Below are positions 17,030-25,781 of a stretch of DNA of 64,000 nt, piece after piece. The notes below the pieces were generated by a model. It saw only the letters and a list, made by a program, of their open reading frames with translations, was not told the DNA's origin and made no database searches. How positions within the stretch are numbered: position 1 is the stretch's first letter; each line of letters opens with the position of its first letter. Source of the stretch: an uncultured Collinsella sp. (GTDB taxonomy: Bacteria; Actinomycetota; Coriobacteriia; Coriobacteriales; Coriobacteriaceae); NCBI GenBank assembly GCA_902465015.1, contig CABQLK010000005.1, positions 3,559 to 67,558 on the forward strand, in the 5' to 3' direction. Made by a program: the position numbers and the translations under genes.

Positions 17030-17794
17030 TTAGTGGCCCTTAATGGAGTTGAGGAAGTCCTGGGCGCGCTTGGTCTGGGGGTGGTCGAAGAACTCGTCGG
17101 GCGTGCCGGTTTCCACGATCTGGCCGTCGGCCATAAACACGACGCGGTCGGCCACGCGGCGGGCGAAGTTCATCTCGTGCGTGATGACGATCATCGTCAT
17201 GCCCTGCTGTGCCAGACGGACCATGACCTCGAGCACCTCGTTGATCATCTCAGGGTCAAGGGCGCTCGTGGGCTCGTCAAAAAGCATGGCCTTGGGCTGC
17301 ATGGCAAGCGAGCGGGCGATGGCTACGCGCTGCTGCTGGCCGCCCGAGAGCTGTGCGGGCACCTTATCGGCCTGCTCGGCCACGCCCACGCGGCCCAGCA
17401 GGTCCATGGCGCGCTCACGGGCCTCGTCCTTGGAGACACCCAGTACGTCGACCGGTCCCAGCATGACGTTCTGCAGTACGGTCATATGTGCGAACAGGTT
17501 GAACTGCTGAAACACCATGCCCAGCTCGGCGCGCATGCGGGCAAGATCCTTGCCTTCTTGCGGCAGGGGCTCGCCCTCGATGAGGATCTCGCCCGAATCG
17601 ATGGTTTCCAGGCGGTTGATGGTGCGGCACATGGTCGACTTGCCCGAGCCCGAGGGACCGATCACAACGACGACCTCGCCGCGGTCGACCGAGAGATTGA
17701 TGTCGTTGAGGACGTGCAGATCGCCATAGTGCTTATCGACGTGTCTGAGCTCGATCAGCGGCTGATTGCCGGTGGAAGAGGTGCTCTGTGCCAT
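17030..17794 (-). CDS. glnQ: Polar amino-acid ABC transporter ATP-binding protein
   Basis: The 254-residue ATPase has Walker A GPSGSGKST (46-54), signature LSGGQQQR and Walker B LFDEPTSALDP, with the close similarity to GlnQ/GluA expected of a glutamine/glutamate importer. It is last in a four-gene minus-strand operon: binding protein, two permeases, ATPase. AAGGAG precedes its ATG. Confidence 0.93.
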   Translation of the reverse strand: MAQSTSSTGNQPLIELRHVDKHYGDLHVLNDINLSVDRGEVVVVIGPSGSGKSTMCRTINRLETIDSGEILIEGEPLPQEGKDLARMRAELGMVFQQFNLFAHMTVLQNVMLGPVDVLGVSKDEARERAMDLLGRVGVAEQADKVPAQLSGGQQQRVAIARSLAMQPKAMLFDEPTSALDPEMINEVLEVMVRLAQQGMTMIVITHEMNFARRVADRVVFMADGQIVETGTPDEFFDHPQTKRAQDFLNSIKGH

Positions 17795-17830
17795 GGTGCT
17801 CGGCTCCTTATGACTCGAAATGGTAAAGCG

Positions 17831-18664
17831 TTAGCGGATGATGGTCGCGCCGGTCTTGTGCGAAACATAGACAGCGGCCTTGTTGATCGCGACGTTGATG
17901 AGGATATAGATGACCGCGATTACCAGGTAGACCGACACGAGGGCGTCGTAGTTGGTAATGAGCACGCGGGCGTTTTGCATGAGGTCGGGGTAGCTCACCA
18001 CGTAGGCGACGGTGGTGTCTTTGACTACGACCACGAGCTGCGAAATCAACGACGGAATGATAAACCGAATGGCCTGCGGCAACACGATTTTAAAGGTGAT
18101 TTTGGCCTTGGAGAGACCGAGCGCCTGGGCTGCCTCGACCTGACCGCGCGGCACGGCATTGACGCCGGCGCGGAAAATCTCGGCCAGCACGCCGGCCGCA
18201 GCGAGCGCGACAGGCAGCGCGAGCATCCAAAACGACGGCAGCGAGATCTTGTACTGGGGCAGCACCAAAAAGAAGAAGTAGATAAACAGCAGGCTCGGCA
18301 CGCCGCGGAAGAAATCGGTGAGCACGCGGCAGACCAGCTGCAGCGGCTTAATGTCGCTCGTGCGGCCGAGCATAAGGGCCAGGCCCAGCACCAGCGCGAT
18401 GGCGCCGGCGGTGAGTGCGACTTTAACGGTGCCCTCAAAGCCGGCAAGCAAGAACTTCCAGGTGGTGAGGTGCGTAAAGAAATACCAATAGTGGACCGAA
18501 AGCTGACCGGTCACATAAAAGCGCTGCAGTACCAGGGCGACGAGCGCGGCGACGGCGACGAGTGAGATGGCGGTGCCGATGCGAATCTTGGCGCGCATCT
18601 TGGGGCCGGGAGCCTCGTAGAGCGCATCGCGCATGGTAAGCGCAGGGGAGGAGTGCTTGCTCAT
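17831..18664 (-). CDS. Amino-acid ABC transporter permease (second)
   Basis: This 277-residue HisM/GluD-type permease has a longer N-terminal cytoplasmic part, about five membrane segments and the EAA-loop (QVEAAQALGLSKAKITFKIVLPQA) that contacts the ATPase. Its ATG overlaps the stop of the other permease by four bases, so the two form a heterodimer made from one message. Confidence 0.9.
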   Translation of the reverse strand: MSKHSSPALTMRDALYEAPGPKMRAKIRIGTAISLVAVAALVALVLQRFYVTGQLSVHYWYFFTHLTTWKFLLAGFEGTVKVALTAGAIALVLGLALMLGRTSDIKPLQLVCRVLTDFFRGVPSLLFIYFFFLVLPQYKISLPSFWMLALPVALAAAGVLAEIFRAGVNAVPRGQVEAAQALGLSKAKITFKIVLPQAIRFIIPSLISQLVVVVKDTTVAYVVSYPDLMQNARVLITNYDALVSVYLVIAVIYILINVAINKAAVYVSHKTGATIIR

Positions 18665-19320
18665 CGGAGGATCCTCACCTTCTTATCGATATAGTTGCCA
18701 ATGTGGCTCACCACAAAGGCCGTGCCCAGGTAGCCGAGCGCCGAGATAAAGAACGCGACGACGCCGCCGAGCGAGCGCGTGTTGATATAGCTCACCACGC
18801 CGGTGAGCTCCTGCGGTTTAAGCGGCACCTGACTGCCGAGCGCGGTGGTGAGCATGACGGCGATAAAGAGGTTGGTCATGGGCAGCACGCTTGAGCGCAG
18901 CGCCTGCGGAATCACGATCTTGGCGAGGATGCGGCTGAAGCTCATGCCGAGCGAACGTGCGGCTTCCACCTGGCCGACGCCGACGGTGTTGATGCCGCTC
19001 ATAAAGTTCTCGGAGCCAAAGGCCGAGCCCAAAAGGACCGTGGCGACGATAACGCAGGTGCGGTAGGGCAGAACGACCTTGAGCGGTGGCAGCGCATAGA
19101 CGACGATGATGAGCAGTGCAATGCCGGGGATGTTACGGAAGACCTGGACATACAGGTCGCCAAAGACGCGCAGCGGCTTGAGCGGCGACACGCGCATCAC
19201 GGTGACGGCGACGGCCAGCACCATGGCGATGGCAAACGACTCAAGCGTCATGCCCCAGGTTGCTAGCAGCGCGTCGATATAGTTCTGGCCATAGAGCGAC
19301 CAGAGTTCGGAGAGACTCAT
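18661..19320 (-). CDS. Amino-acid ABC transporter permease (first)
   Basis: This 219-residue permease has five membrane segments and the EAA-loop QVEAARSLGMSFSRILAKIVIPQA. It is similar to GluC of glutamate importers. GGGAGG lies just before its ATG. It is separated from the binding-protein gene by a hairpin that may set the lower level of permease relative to binding protein. Confidence 0.9.
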   Translation of the reverse strand: MSLSELWSLYGQNYIDALLATWGMTLESFAIAMVLAVAVTVMRVSPLKPLRVFGDLYVQVFRNIPGIALLIIVVYALPPLKVVLPYRTCVIVATVLLGSAFGSENFMSGINTVGVGQVEAARSLGMSFSRILAKIVIPQALRSSVLPMTNLFIAVMLTTALGSQVPLKPQELTGVVSYINTRSLGGVVAFFISALGYLGTAFVVSHIGNYIDKKVRILR

Positions 19321-19340
19321 GCGGACCTCCCGCCGATAAG

Positions 19341-19369
19341 GAAAAGGGCTCCCGTGTGTACGGAAGCCC
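19341..19369 (-). terminator. Attenuating terminator inside the importer operon
   Basis: On the minus strand GGGCTTCCG and CGGGAGCCC form a stem followed by TTTTC. It is placed between the binding-protein gene and the permease genes, where partial termination is common. Confidence 0.65.
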
Positions 19370-19458
19370 CGACAACTCAGTGAGGAAACAGTTTACCGCA
19401 ATAAAGCGCATCGTGCGTTTCCGTATGGTTTCGTTGCGGCCGTTACCAGGCTCGCTGA

Positions 19459-20454
19459 CTAGGCGCCGATCTCGGGCAGCTCGGGAACATTGGTGTCGCC
19501 CGTACGGTCGCCGATGCAGATCTGCCACAGCTCAGTCCAGGTGCCGTCGTCCTCGATCTTCTTAAGGAAGTCGTTGACAAAGGTGACGCCGTCGGAATCG
19601 AGCGGCAGACCGATGCCATAGGGCTCCTTGCTGCCGAAGGGCTTGCCGGCGATCTTGTATTTACCGGGCTCGCGGACCAAGGCGCTCTGCTGCATGTTGT
19701 TATCGATGACGTAGGCGTCAACGCGGCCCTGCTGGAGTGCCTGGCGGGCCTCCTCGTCGGTCTTGAACTCCTGCTGGCTGGCCTTGGGGGCGAACTCCTC
19801 CAGGATGGCGGGACCGTTGGAGCCAGACTGGACGGCGACGTTCTTGTCGGCCAGGTCGTCGACGCTCTTGATGTCGTCGTTATCGGCGAGCACCAGGATA
19901 GCCTGCTGGGTGTAGTAGTAGGGACCGGCAAAGGAGACGAGCTTCTTGCGCTCGTCGGTGATGGTGTAGGTGGCAAAGACGGCGTCGACCTGGCCGTTCT
20001 GCAGGACGGACTCGCGCGTGTCCGAGGTCACCTGGGTGATCTCGACCTTGTTCTCGCCCAGAATGTAGTTGGACAGGAGCTGTGCGATACCGGCATCGAA
20101 GCCGCGGGTCTGACCGTCTTTCTCGTTGAGGAGGGAGAAGAGCGTGGAGGTCTGAACGCCACCGATCTTAAAGACGCCGGCGTCCTTGACGGCCGTCGCC
20201 CAGGTGCTGGCGGCGATGGCGTCGTCATCGGCCTTGGGGCCGTTGTCGACGAGCTTGTCGAACGCCTTGGCGTCGAGCGTGGTGGAAGCCTCGGTATCTT
20301 CGGAGCTCTTGGAGGAGTCGGCGGCGGAACCCTTGTCGGCCTCGGCGCTGGTGTCGGAGCAGCCGGCAAGACCAAGGCCGGCGACGGTTGCGAAGGTGGC
20401 GGCAACGAAGCCGCGGCGGTCGAGAACGACCTGCTGGGAGAGGTTCTTGCTCAT
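19459..20454 (-). CDS. Amino-acid ABC transporter substrate-binding lipoprotein, Tat-type signal
   Basis: The 331-residue protein begins with a twin-arginine-like signal (LDRRGFVAATFATVAGLG) ending in the lipobox LAGC, so it should be exported and lipid-anchored to the outer face of the membrane. A Ser/Glu-rich linker (about 33-60) is followed by a family-3 solute-binding fold of the glutamate/glutamine type (GFDAGIAQLLS, ATYTITDERKKLVSFAGPYY, VQSGSNGPAIL). It starts the importer operon; AAGGTG precedes the ATG. Confidence 0.92.
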   Translation of the reverse strand: MSKNLSQQVVLDRRGFVAATFATVAGLGLAGCSDTSAEADKGSAADSSKSSEDTEASTTLDAKAFDKLVDNGPKADDDAIAASTWATAVKDAGVFKIGGVQTSTLFSLLNEKDGQTRGFDAGIAQLLSNYILGENKVEITQVTSDTRESVLQNGQVDAVFATYTITDERKKLVSFAGPYYYTQQAILVLADNDDIKSVDDLADKNVAVQSGSNGPAILEEFAPKASQQEFKTDEEARQALQQGRVDAYVIDNNMQQSALVREPGKYKIAGKPFGSKEPYGIGLPLDSDGVTFVNDFLKKIEDDGTWTELWQICIGDRTGDTNVPELPEIGA

Positions 20455-20570
20455 GGTAGAACACCTTTCTCAATAAAATCCCTAGCGGTTGAGTAGAGTT
20501 ATACCCTATCGCGCTCAAATGGGTCAACACGAAATAACTCAGAAACATACTTACCTTATGGGTTATTCTA

Positions 20571-20614
20571 CCTACCAAAAAGGGACAGGCACCTTTGTGG
20601 TGGTTCTGGCCGGT
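20571..20614 (+). repeat. AAAGGGACAG palindrome, copy A4 (divergent)
   Basis: CCTACCAAAAAGG and CCTTTGTGGTGG enclose GACAGGCA. The arms pair imperfectly; the left arm resembles copies A1-A3 and the right arm resembles copy A7, as if mixed. Confidence 0.5.
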
Positions 20615-20638
20615 GCGGCGGCAAGCCTTGCTGCTTTG

Positions 20639-20693
20639 TCTCAATCTGTAACATCTGGACGGTCAAAAGGTCCCTATCTGTTACAGATTGAGA
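20639..20693. repeat. Palindrome with perfect 15-base arms
   Basis: TCTCAATCTGTAACA (20639-20653) and its complement (20679-20693) enclose a 25-base loop that itself contains GGAC...GTCC. It lies just beyond the dxs terminator. The core differs from the other families here. Confidence 0.65.
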
Positions 20694-20712
20694 TAATCGC
20701 GTCGCGAAAATA

Positions 20713-20749
20713 AAAACCTCCGCAGGGGTGCTTCCCTTGCGGAGGTTTT
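20713..20749 (-). terminator. dxs terminator
   Basis: AAAACCTCCGCA and TGCGGAGGTTTT form a strong stem directly at the end of dxs. On the minus strand it is followed by a T-rich run. Confidence 0.85.
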
Positions 20750-20750
20750 C

Positions 20751-22532
20751 TTACTTGTTGAGTAGTCTCACGGCTTCGGCGGCCATATTCTCGACCGTCA
20801 TGTCGTTTTGAGCGAGCAGTTCGTTGGGGTCGTAGCGGTCGGGGAAGCCCTTGGCGATGCCGAAGGTGCGCGTGCGCAACGGCGTGCATGCCAGATAACA
20901 TGCTACGCGCTCGCCCCAGCCGCCGTCCAAGATGCCGTCCTCGAGGGTGACGACAACGCGATGCTCGGCGGCAAGACTGTCGAGGAACTCGCGGTCGAGC
21001 TCGGTTGCAAAGCGCGGGTTGACGAGCGTGGCCTCGATGCCGTACTCGGCAGTCAGACGGTTTGCCACGCGCTCGCCCAGCTCAAAGAAATCGCCGAGTG
21101 CGAGCACGGCTACGTCGCGACCCTGGCGCACCGCGTTGTAGCGAACGGCGCTGTAGTCGGTGTCTTCGGCGGGCGCAAGGTCGGGACGGCTAACCAGGCC
21201 GATGCCCGGTACGCGGATCGCCACGGGATGCTCGCGGTGGTCGAGCGACCAGCTCAGCATGGACAGATATTCCTCCATGCAGGCCGGCGCCAAGTAGTGC
21301 ATGTTGGGAAGACCGCCCAGCATGGAAATATCAAAGAACGAGAGGTGCGTCTCGGACGTGGTGCCAAAGATTGACGCACCAAACACCAAAATGGTTGCCG
21401 GGGCGTCGTTGAGGCACAGGTCGTGCCAGAGTTCGTCGTAGGCGCGCTGCAAAAACGTGCCGTACACACCAAAGACTGGCTTGGCGCCCGAGCGCGCAAG
21501 CGCGGTGGCAAAGGTCACGGCGTGCTCCTCGGCAATGCCCACATCGACGAACTGTTTGCCGGCGGCAGCGCGAAGCTCGGGTGTAAAGCCCATGATGTAG
21601 GGTGTGGCGGCCGTGATGCCCACGACCTGCGGATCGCGCTCGATGGCGGCGCTGAGCGCCTCGCCCGTAATGTCGGCGTAGGTGCGCGGCGCAGGCTCGC
21701 TCGGATGGCCCGGGCAGAGCTTGCGCCCGGTCGCCATGTCAAACGGACCCACGTGGTGCCAGCGCTCGGGGTCGCTCTGGGCCGGCTCAAAGCCCTTGCC
21801 CTTGGCGGTGGAGACGTGCAGCACGATGGGATGATCGATATTGCGCAGTTCCTGCAGCGCGTCGACTAGGGCCAACACGTCGTTGCCGGCGTCCAAATAA
21901 CGGTAGTCGAGTCCCATCGCGCGGAAAACGTTGCGCTCACAGGTGCCGTTGCTGGCGCGCAGCTCGGCCAGATTGCGATAGAGGCCACCGTGGTTCTCGG
22001 CGATGGACTGGTCGTTATCGTTGACGATGATGATCAGGTTGCTGTCGAGTTCGGCGGCATTGTTGAAGCCCTCAAACGCCAGGCCGCCCGAAAGCGAGCC
22101 GTCGCCAATGATGGTGATGACGTTGTACGCATCGCCCGCCAGGTCACGAGCGTGCGCCAGGCCGCAGCCCAGGCTCACCGACGTGGAGGTATGGCCCATG
22201 GCGAACAGGTCGTGCTCGGACTCGTCGGGATTGGCAAAGCCAGAGGCCTCGCCAAAGCGCTTCGGATCGATATAGGTATACGCGCGCCCAGTCAGCGCCT
22301 TGTGGGCGTAGGTCTGGTGCGAAACGTCAAAGAGAATCTTGTCGATAGGGGAGTTAAACACGCGATGGAGCGCGACCGTAAGCTCAACGACGCCCAGGTT
22401 GGGGGCAACGTGCCCGCCGACGGCGGCGGAGCTTTCGAGGATGGCGTGGCGAATCTCGTCGCAGAGCTGCGGGAGCTCGGCACGATTAAGAGCCTTGACG
22501 TCCTCGGGCGTTGTCGTTTGCGTAAGCAGCAT
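20751..22532 (-). CDS. dxs: 1-deoxy-D-xylulose-5-phosphate synthase
   Basis: This thiamine-diphosphate enzyme joins pyruvate and glyceraldehyde 3-phosphate, the first step of the MEP isoprenoid pathway. Motifs visible: the substrate histidine in DVSHQTYAHKALTGR, the ThDP/Mg site GDGSLSGG...NDNDQSIAEN, and the catalytic glutamate in VGIAEEHAVTF. At 593 residues it is slightly shorter than typical DXS. Several usually invariant positions differ (DVGHQ to DVSHQ, AEQH to AEEH), placing it in a divergent subgroup. The ribosome site is modest (GGAG, 12 bases upstream). Confidence 0.88.
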   Translation of the reverse strand: MLLTQTTTPEDVKALNRAELPQLCDEIRHAILESSAAVGGHVAPNLGVVELTVALHRVFNSPIDKILFDVSHQTYAHKALTGRAYTYIDPKRFGEASGFANPDESEHDLFAMGHTSTSVSLGCGLAHARDLAGDAYNVITIIGDGSLSGGLAFEGFNNAAELDSNLIIIVNDNDQSIAENHGGLYRNLAELRASNGTCERNVFRAMGLDYRYLDAGNDVLALVDALQELRNIDHPIVLHVSTAKGKGFEPAQSDPERWHHVGPFDMATGRKLCPGHPSEPAPRTYADITGEALSAAIERDPQVVGITAATPYIMGFTPELRAAAGKQFVDVGIAEEHAVTFATALARSGAKPVFGVYGTFLQRAYDELWHDLCLNDAPATILVFGASIFGTTSETHLSFFDISMLGGLPNMHYLAPACMEEYLSMLSWSLDHREHPVAIRVPGIGLVSRPDLAPAEDTDYSAVRYNAVRQGRDVAVLALGDFFELGERVANRLTAEYGIEATLVNPRFATELDREFLDSLAAEHRVVVTLEDGILDGGWGERVACYLACTPLRTRTFGIAKGFPDRYDPNELLAQNDMTVENMAAEAVRLLNK

Positions 22533-22759
22533 CGTTGTGGGTTACTCCATGCGAATCGAGTGCCGGCGCTCCCTCGGCCGACACAATTGCACAAGACAGT
22601 CTCGCACATTTTGGCGTTTGATATGTGACGGCGGCGCGGTAATTCGCCAACTGGTGGGGCAAAACGTTTTGTCCGATGCCATACTGATAGATTCGATGAT
22701 GATTTTTTCAATACGTGCAGGCCGTGGCTTGCCGCCGTGAGCCGCTGGAAGGAGGCAGC

Positions 22760-23296
22760 ATGTCCGATGCCGTTCGTGCCGAGAAAATCGCGCACGAGGT
22801 CGACGATGCCGCCCGCCAGCTCGCCCAGGCGGGCCGCTTGGACCTGACGCGCGAGTTTATCCAGCATGGCGACGTGACGGTGTATGCGCATGTGACCTCG
22901 GTGGCGCGGGCAAGTCTGTCCTTTGCCGAGCGCCTGGGCCGCGTCGGTGTCTCGGTCGACCGCGCCTCGTTGTTGCGCGGGGCCCTACTGCACGATTACT
23001 TTCTCTATGACTGGCACGATCCCGACCCAAGCCATCGACTGCACGGATTTCGGCATCCATTTTTTGCCCTGGCGCGTGCGGAGGAAGATTTTGATCTGAC
23101 GCCGCGCGAGCGGAATATTATCGTGCGCCATATGTTTCCGCTGGTGCCGGTGCCGCCGACGTGTCGTGAGGCATGGATTGTGTGCCTGGCGGATAAATGG
23201 TGCGCTCTGCGCGAGACGATCGCCGGCCGTCTGCCGCGCAAGGACGAGGCAGACGATGGCGTGAGTGGCGAATCGAGCGAAAAGAGGAGAGGGTAG
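22760..23296 (+). CDS. HD-domain phosphohydrolase
   Basis: The 178-residue protein has the HD-superfamily metal ligands in order: VYAHV, LLHDYF, the histidines of FRHP and RHMFP, and CLADKW. It is probably a nucleotide or small phosphate-ester phosphohydrolase acting in the cytoplasm. ATG 22760 follows GGAAGGAGG; the open frame upstream has no initiation signal. It is three bases from the next gene, so the two form an operon. Confidence 0.8.
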   Translation: MSDAVRAEKIAHEVDDAARQLAQAGRLDLTREFIQHGDVTVYAHVTSVARASLSFAERLGRVGVSVDRASLLRGALLHDYFLYDWHDPDPSHRLHGFRHPFFALARAEEDFDLTPRERNIIVRHMFPLVPVPPTCREAWIVCLADKWCALRETIAGRLPRKDEADDGVSGESSEKRRG

Positions 23297-23299
23297 ACG

Positions 23300-24319
23300 G
23301 TGGGGACCGCGATTGATATGGCGTTTGGCGGCGCGACGCTTGCCGTCTGCCCGCTTTCGGCACTGGTGCTCTCGTTTGCCTTTTACGGGTTTTGCGGCTG
23401 GGCGTGGGAGTCGACGGTCTGCGCCATGCTCAATCACGGACGATTTGCCAACAGCGGCTTTTTGCTGGGGCCGTGTTGTCCTATCTATGGTGTGGGCGGC
23501 ATTGCCTGCTGGCTTTTGCTGCGCGGGATTCCGGATGCCTCAAGCCAGTTTGTCGCTGCAGCGCTCGTATGCAGCGTGATTGAGTACAGCGTAGGCGTAC
23601 TGTTGGAAAAAACAACGGGCGCTCGCTTTTGGGATTACTCGCACCTGCCGTTTAACTTGCACGGACGCATTTGCCTGTACTGGGCCTGCGCGTTTGGCTT
23701 GGGTGCGTTGTGTATTTGCCGTTTAGTGGAGCCGGCATTGCTGGGGCTGCTTGGCCATCTGCCGGTGCTGATTGTGCGGCTGTCCGCCTTTATCGTCGCG
23801 GTCGCGATGATGGTCGACGCGTTGTGCTCGTTGGCGAGCTGGCGGCGTCTGTCCGATCAGCTGGAGCGCGTCCGGGCCGACCTTGCCGACCGCATCAATG
23901 AGTCGCTTGCCGATGCGTCCGACTCCATGCTCGAACGTATTCCCGATTCGGCGATCGACTCGGTGGCGCAGACGCACATCCGCGGCCGTGCCGTTAACGC
24001 GTGGCTGGTCGAGCTGGGCGACGCGGCGCTCGATGCCCTGCGCGAGAAGGCTTCGATGCCGACGTTTATCTCGGATGGTGCTCGCGGCCTGGCGCTTGCC
24101 GCCCGCCGCGTGGCCGATGCCGCACCGAGCATGCCGCGTCCGTCGCTCAGTCGTCGCCTTGCCGGCAAGGGCATAAGCCGTCCGGTGCCGAGCGTGTCAC
24201 TCAGCCGCCGCGACCTGCGCTTCTTCAATGCCTTCCCGCGCTTGCGTATCAACCGCTACGAGGGCGTCATCCGAGCTACCGACCTCCGCGACCGAGCCCG
24301 CGAGCTGTTCCGGCGCTAG
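23300..24319 (+). CDS. CmpB-type (ABC transporter type IV-like) membrane protein
   Basis: The first 190 residues contain five hydrophobic segments and the CmpB motif pattern GWAWESTVCAMLNHGRFANSG followed by GPCCPIYGVG. The C-terminal 150 residues are a soluble, arginine-rich domain of unknown role. The family name is historical; no transporter partner is present. I chose the GTG at 23300, three bases after the HD gene. Confidence 0.65.
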   Translation: MGTAIDMAFGGATLAVCPLSALVLSFAFYGFCGWAWESTVCAMLNHGRFANSGFLLGPCCPIYGVGGIACWLLLRGIPDASSQFVAAALVCSVIEYSVGVLLEKTTGARFWDYSHLPFNLHGRICLYWACAFGLGALCICRLVEPALLGLLGHLPVLIVRLSAFIVAVAMMVDALCSLASWRRLSDQLERVRADLADRINESLADASDSMLERIPDSAIDSVAQTHIRGRAVNAWLVELGDAALDALREKASMPTFISDGARGLALAARRVADAAPSMPRPSLSRRLAGKGISRPVPSVSLSRRDLRFFNAFPRLRINRYEGVIRATDLRDRARELFRR

Positions 24320-24508
24320 CCGGGACGGGCGCGCTCGCGGCTTCCTTGCTCGCGTATTTCCCGTTGGTTTCGCGCCCGTTGCCGCGCCGTTTCCAAGATT
24401 GCGGTGCCGTTGGAGGCGGCAAGATTTGGGTCGAGCCGGCCGAGGAGGTTATCCGCATCCGCACCGGCGAACATGGCCCCGCCGCGGTGTAGGACAATCT
24501 TTCGCCTG

Positions 24509-24542
24509 ACGGGCGTGCCTCTCTTGGGGCGCGCCCGTTCTC
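24509..24542 (+). terminator. Terminator-like hairpin after the CmpB-type gene
   Basis: ACGGGCGTGCC and GGCGCGCCCGT pair around an 8-base loop. A promoter-like TTGGGG-N16-TACAAT (about 24524-24551) overlaps its right half and could serve the HAD gene 23 bases on. Confidence 0.45.
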
Positions 24543-24573
24543 GTCTACAATATCGTGCAGACGAAGGAGAGGC

Positions 24574-25437
24574 ATGCCCATGATCAAGATGTTTGCGAGT
24601 GACTTAGACGGAACGCTGCTGAATGCCCTACACGAGGCCGACGGAACCATCCGCCGCGCCATTCGCGAGCTGACCGAAGCCGGGCTGCATGTGGTTCCCG
24701 CGACCGGACGCTCGACGCTGCCGATCGGCGAGCATGGCTTCACAGGTCTGGCACTCGACGCCTGCTGCTCCAACGGATCCATCGTGCGCGACAGCCATGG
24801 TGAGGTGCTCAAGACCTGGACCATCGACCCGCAGGTTACCGAGGAGCTGCTCAAGGCGTTCCCGGACATTTGCTTCGACTGCTCCACGCCCGACGGCATG
24901 TTCTCGAGCGGTTCGTTCGAGATGCACCAGGCGGGCTTTAAAAAGGACAGTCCTATCAAGCGCATCGTGATGCGCGGCATGCGTGCACGTGGCGGGTATC
25001 ACGAGGAACAGTATTTCGACCAGTCGATCGGTGACATTCTGCGCCACGATGTGTGCAAGATCAACTGCCGTGTGATCTCGCCCGAGCTGGAGCGCGACCT
25101 TAAGGCGTATTTGGCCGAGCGCTCGGACCGCGTGGTCAACGCGCCGTTTGACCCGGTGATGTTTGAGATCACGGATGTGGCATGCAACAAGGGCGAGAGC
25201 GTGGCCTGGCTGGCGGGCTACTACGGCATTGCCGAGGACGAGGTCGCGGTCTACGGCGACGGCGGCAACGACATTGCCATGCTCAAACGCTTCCGCCACA
25301 GCTACGCGACCAAAAACGCAAGCGAGGCAGCCAAGGACGCCGCGAGCGCAACTATCGGCAGTTGCATGGTCCACGCCGTTCCCAAACACATGCTTGCCAC
25401 CATGCACAAGCAGAATTCCTGCACCGTAATCGAATAA
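24574..25437 (+). CDS. Cof-type HAD phosphatase
   Basis: This 287-residue haloacid-dehalogenase-fold hydrolase has motif I SDLDGTLL, motif II PATGR, motif III NKGES and motif IV GDGGNDIAML, with the large C2 cap of Cof/YidA proteins. These dephosphorylate sugar phosphates or related metabolites; the substrate is unknown. The start has GAAGGAGAGG. An AAAGGGACAG palindrome begins on the base after its stop codon. Confidence 0.9.
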   Translation: MPMIKMFASDLDGTLLNALHEADGTIRRAIRELTEAGLHVVPATGRSTLPIGEHGFTGLALDACCSNGSIVRDSHGEVLKTWTIDPQVTEELLKAFPDICFDCSTPDGMFSSGSFEMHQAGFKKDSPIKRIVMRGMRARGGYHEEQYFDQSIGDILRHDVCKINCRVISPELERDLKAYLAERSDRVVNAPFDPVMFEITDVACNKGESVAWLAGYYGIAEDEVAVYGDGGNDIAMLKRFRHSYATKNASEAAKDAASATIGSCMVHAVPKHMLATMHKQNSCTVIE

Positions 25438-25468
25438 TGTGACAAAGGGACAGCCCCTTTGTCACAGG
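25438..25468 (+). repeat. AAAGGGACAG palindrome, copy A5
   Basis: Eleven-base arms TGTGACAAAGG/CCTTTGTCACA enclose GACAGCC. It begins on the base after the HAD phosphatase stop codon. Confidence 0.75.
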
Positions 25469-25499
25469 TGACGCTGGTCTCTTGAAATACGAACAAACA

Positions 25500-25529
25500 T
25501 TCGCATATCTAACTGCGCTTTGATAGAAT
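25500..25529 (+). promoter_or_regulatory. Promoter of the small toxin-like gene
   Basis: TTCGCA, 18 bases, then TAGAAT (25524-25529) predict transcription from about 25536. The message would then begin almost exactly at the GGCGGCAG block that is complementary to its own 3' region. Confidence 0.5.
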
Positions 25530-25539
25530 TGATACTGTT

Positions 25540-25568
25540 GGCGGCAGTTCCATGTGCCGGGCAGCGCC
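25540..25568 (+). promoter_or_regulatory. 5' UTR blocks complementary to the 3' UTR
   Basis: GGCGGCAG (25540-25547) and GGGCAGCGCC (25559-25568) can pair with CTGCCGTC (25774-25781, with one G-U) and GGCGCTGCCC (25746-25755). Long 5'-3' foldback of this kind keeps some type I toxin messages untranslated until processed. Confidence 0.5.
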
Positions 25569-25593
25569 CTCCATCTGATGGGAGGTGATGCCC

Positions 25594-25719
25594 ATGACCG
25601 ATTTGATTGATTTCGTGAGGCTTCTGACCGCTTTGGTCTCGTTCTTCACGGCGCTTGTCGGCCTTTCCGAGGCACTCAAGCAGCGTTCGAAGCGCAACAG
25701 AAGGGGTCGCCGCCGCTAA
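25594..25719 (+). CDS. 41-residue hydrophobic/basic peptide, candidate type I toxin
   Basis: The peptide has a continuous hydrophobic helix (about residues 4-25, starting MTDLIDFVRLL) followed by a strongly basic tail (KQRSKRNRRGRRR). This is the build of membrane-damaging type I toxins and holin-like peptides. An excellent ribosome site (GGGAGGTGAT) precedes the ATG. The 5' and 3' untranslated regions are complementary in two blocks, and a promoter on the opposite strand points back into the gene. I do not recognise a named family; a short membrane peptide of another kind is possible. Confidence 0.6.
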   Translation: MTDLIDFVRLLTALVSFFTALVGLSEALKQRSKRNRRGRRR

Positions 25720-25781
25720 GGCGTTGACCCCCTAATGCAAACAACGGCGCTGCCCAGCCAGCTACAACTTGGGCTGCCGTC
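25697..25781 (-). ncRNA. Candidate antisense RNA antitoxin
   Basis: On the minus strand, TTGTCC (25811-25816), 17 bases, then TAGAAT (25788-25793) form a good promoter with a start near 25781. The transcript would cover the 3' UTR and the end of the peptide gene. A GGGGGTC...GACCCCTTCT hairpin (about 25698-25733) could end it at roughly 85 bases. Existence and length are predicted only. Confidence 0.45.
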
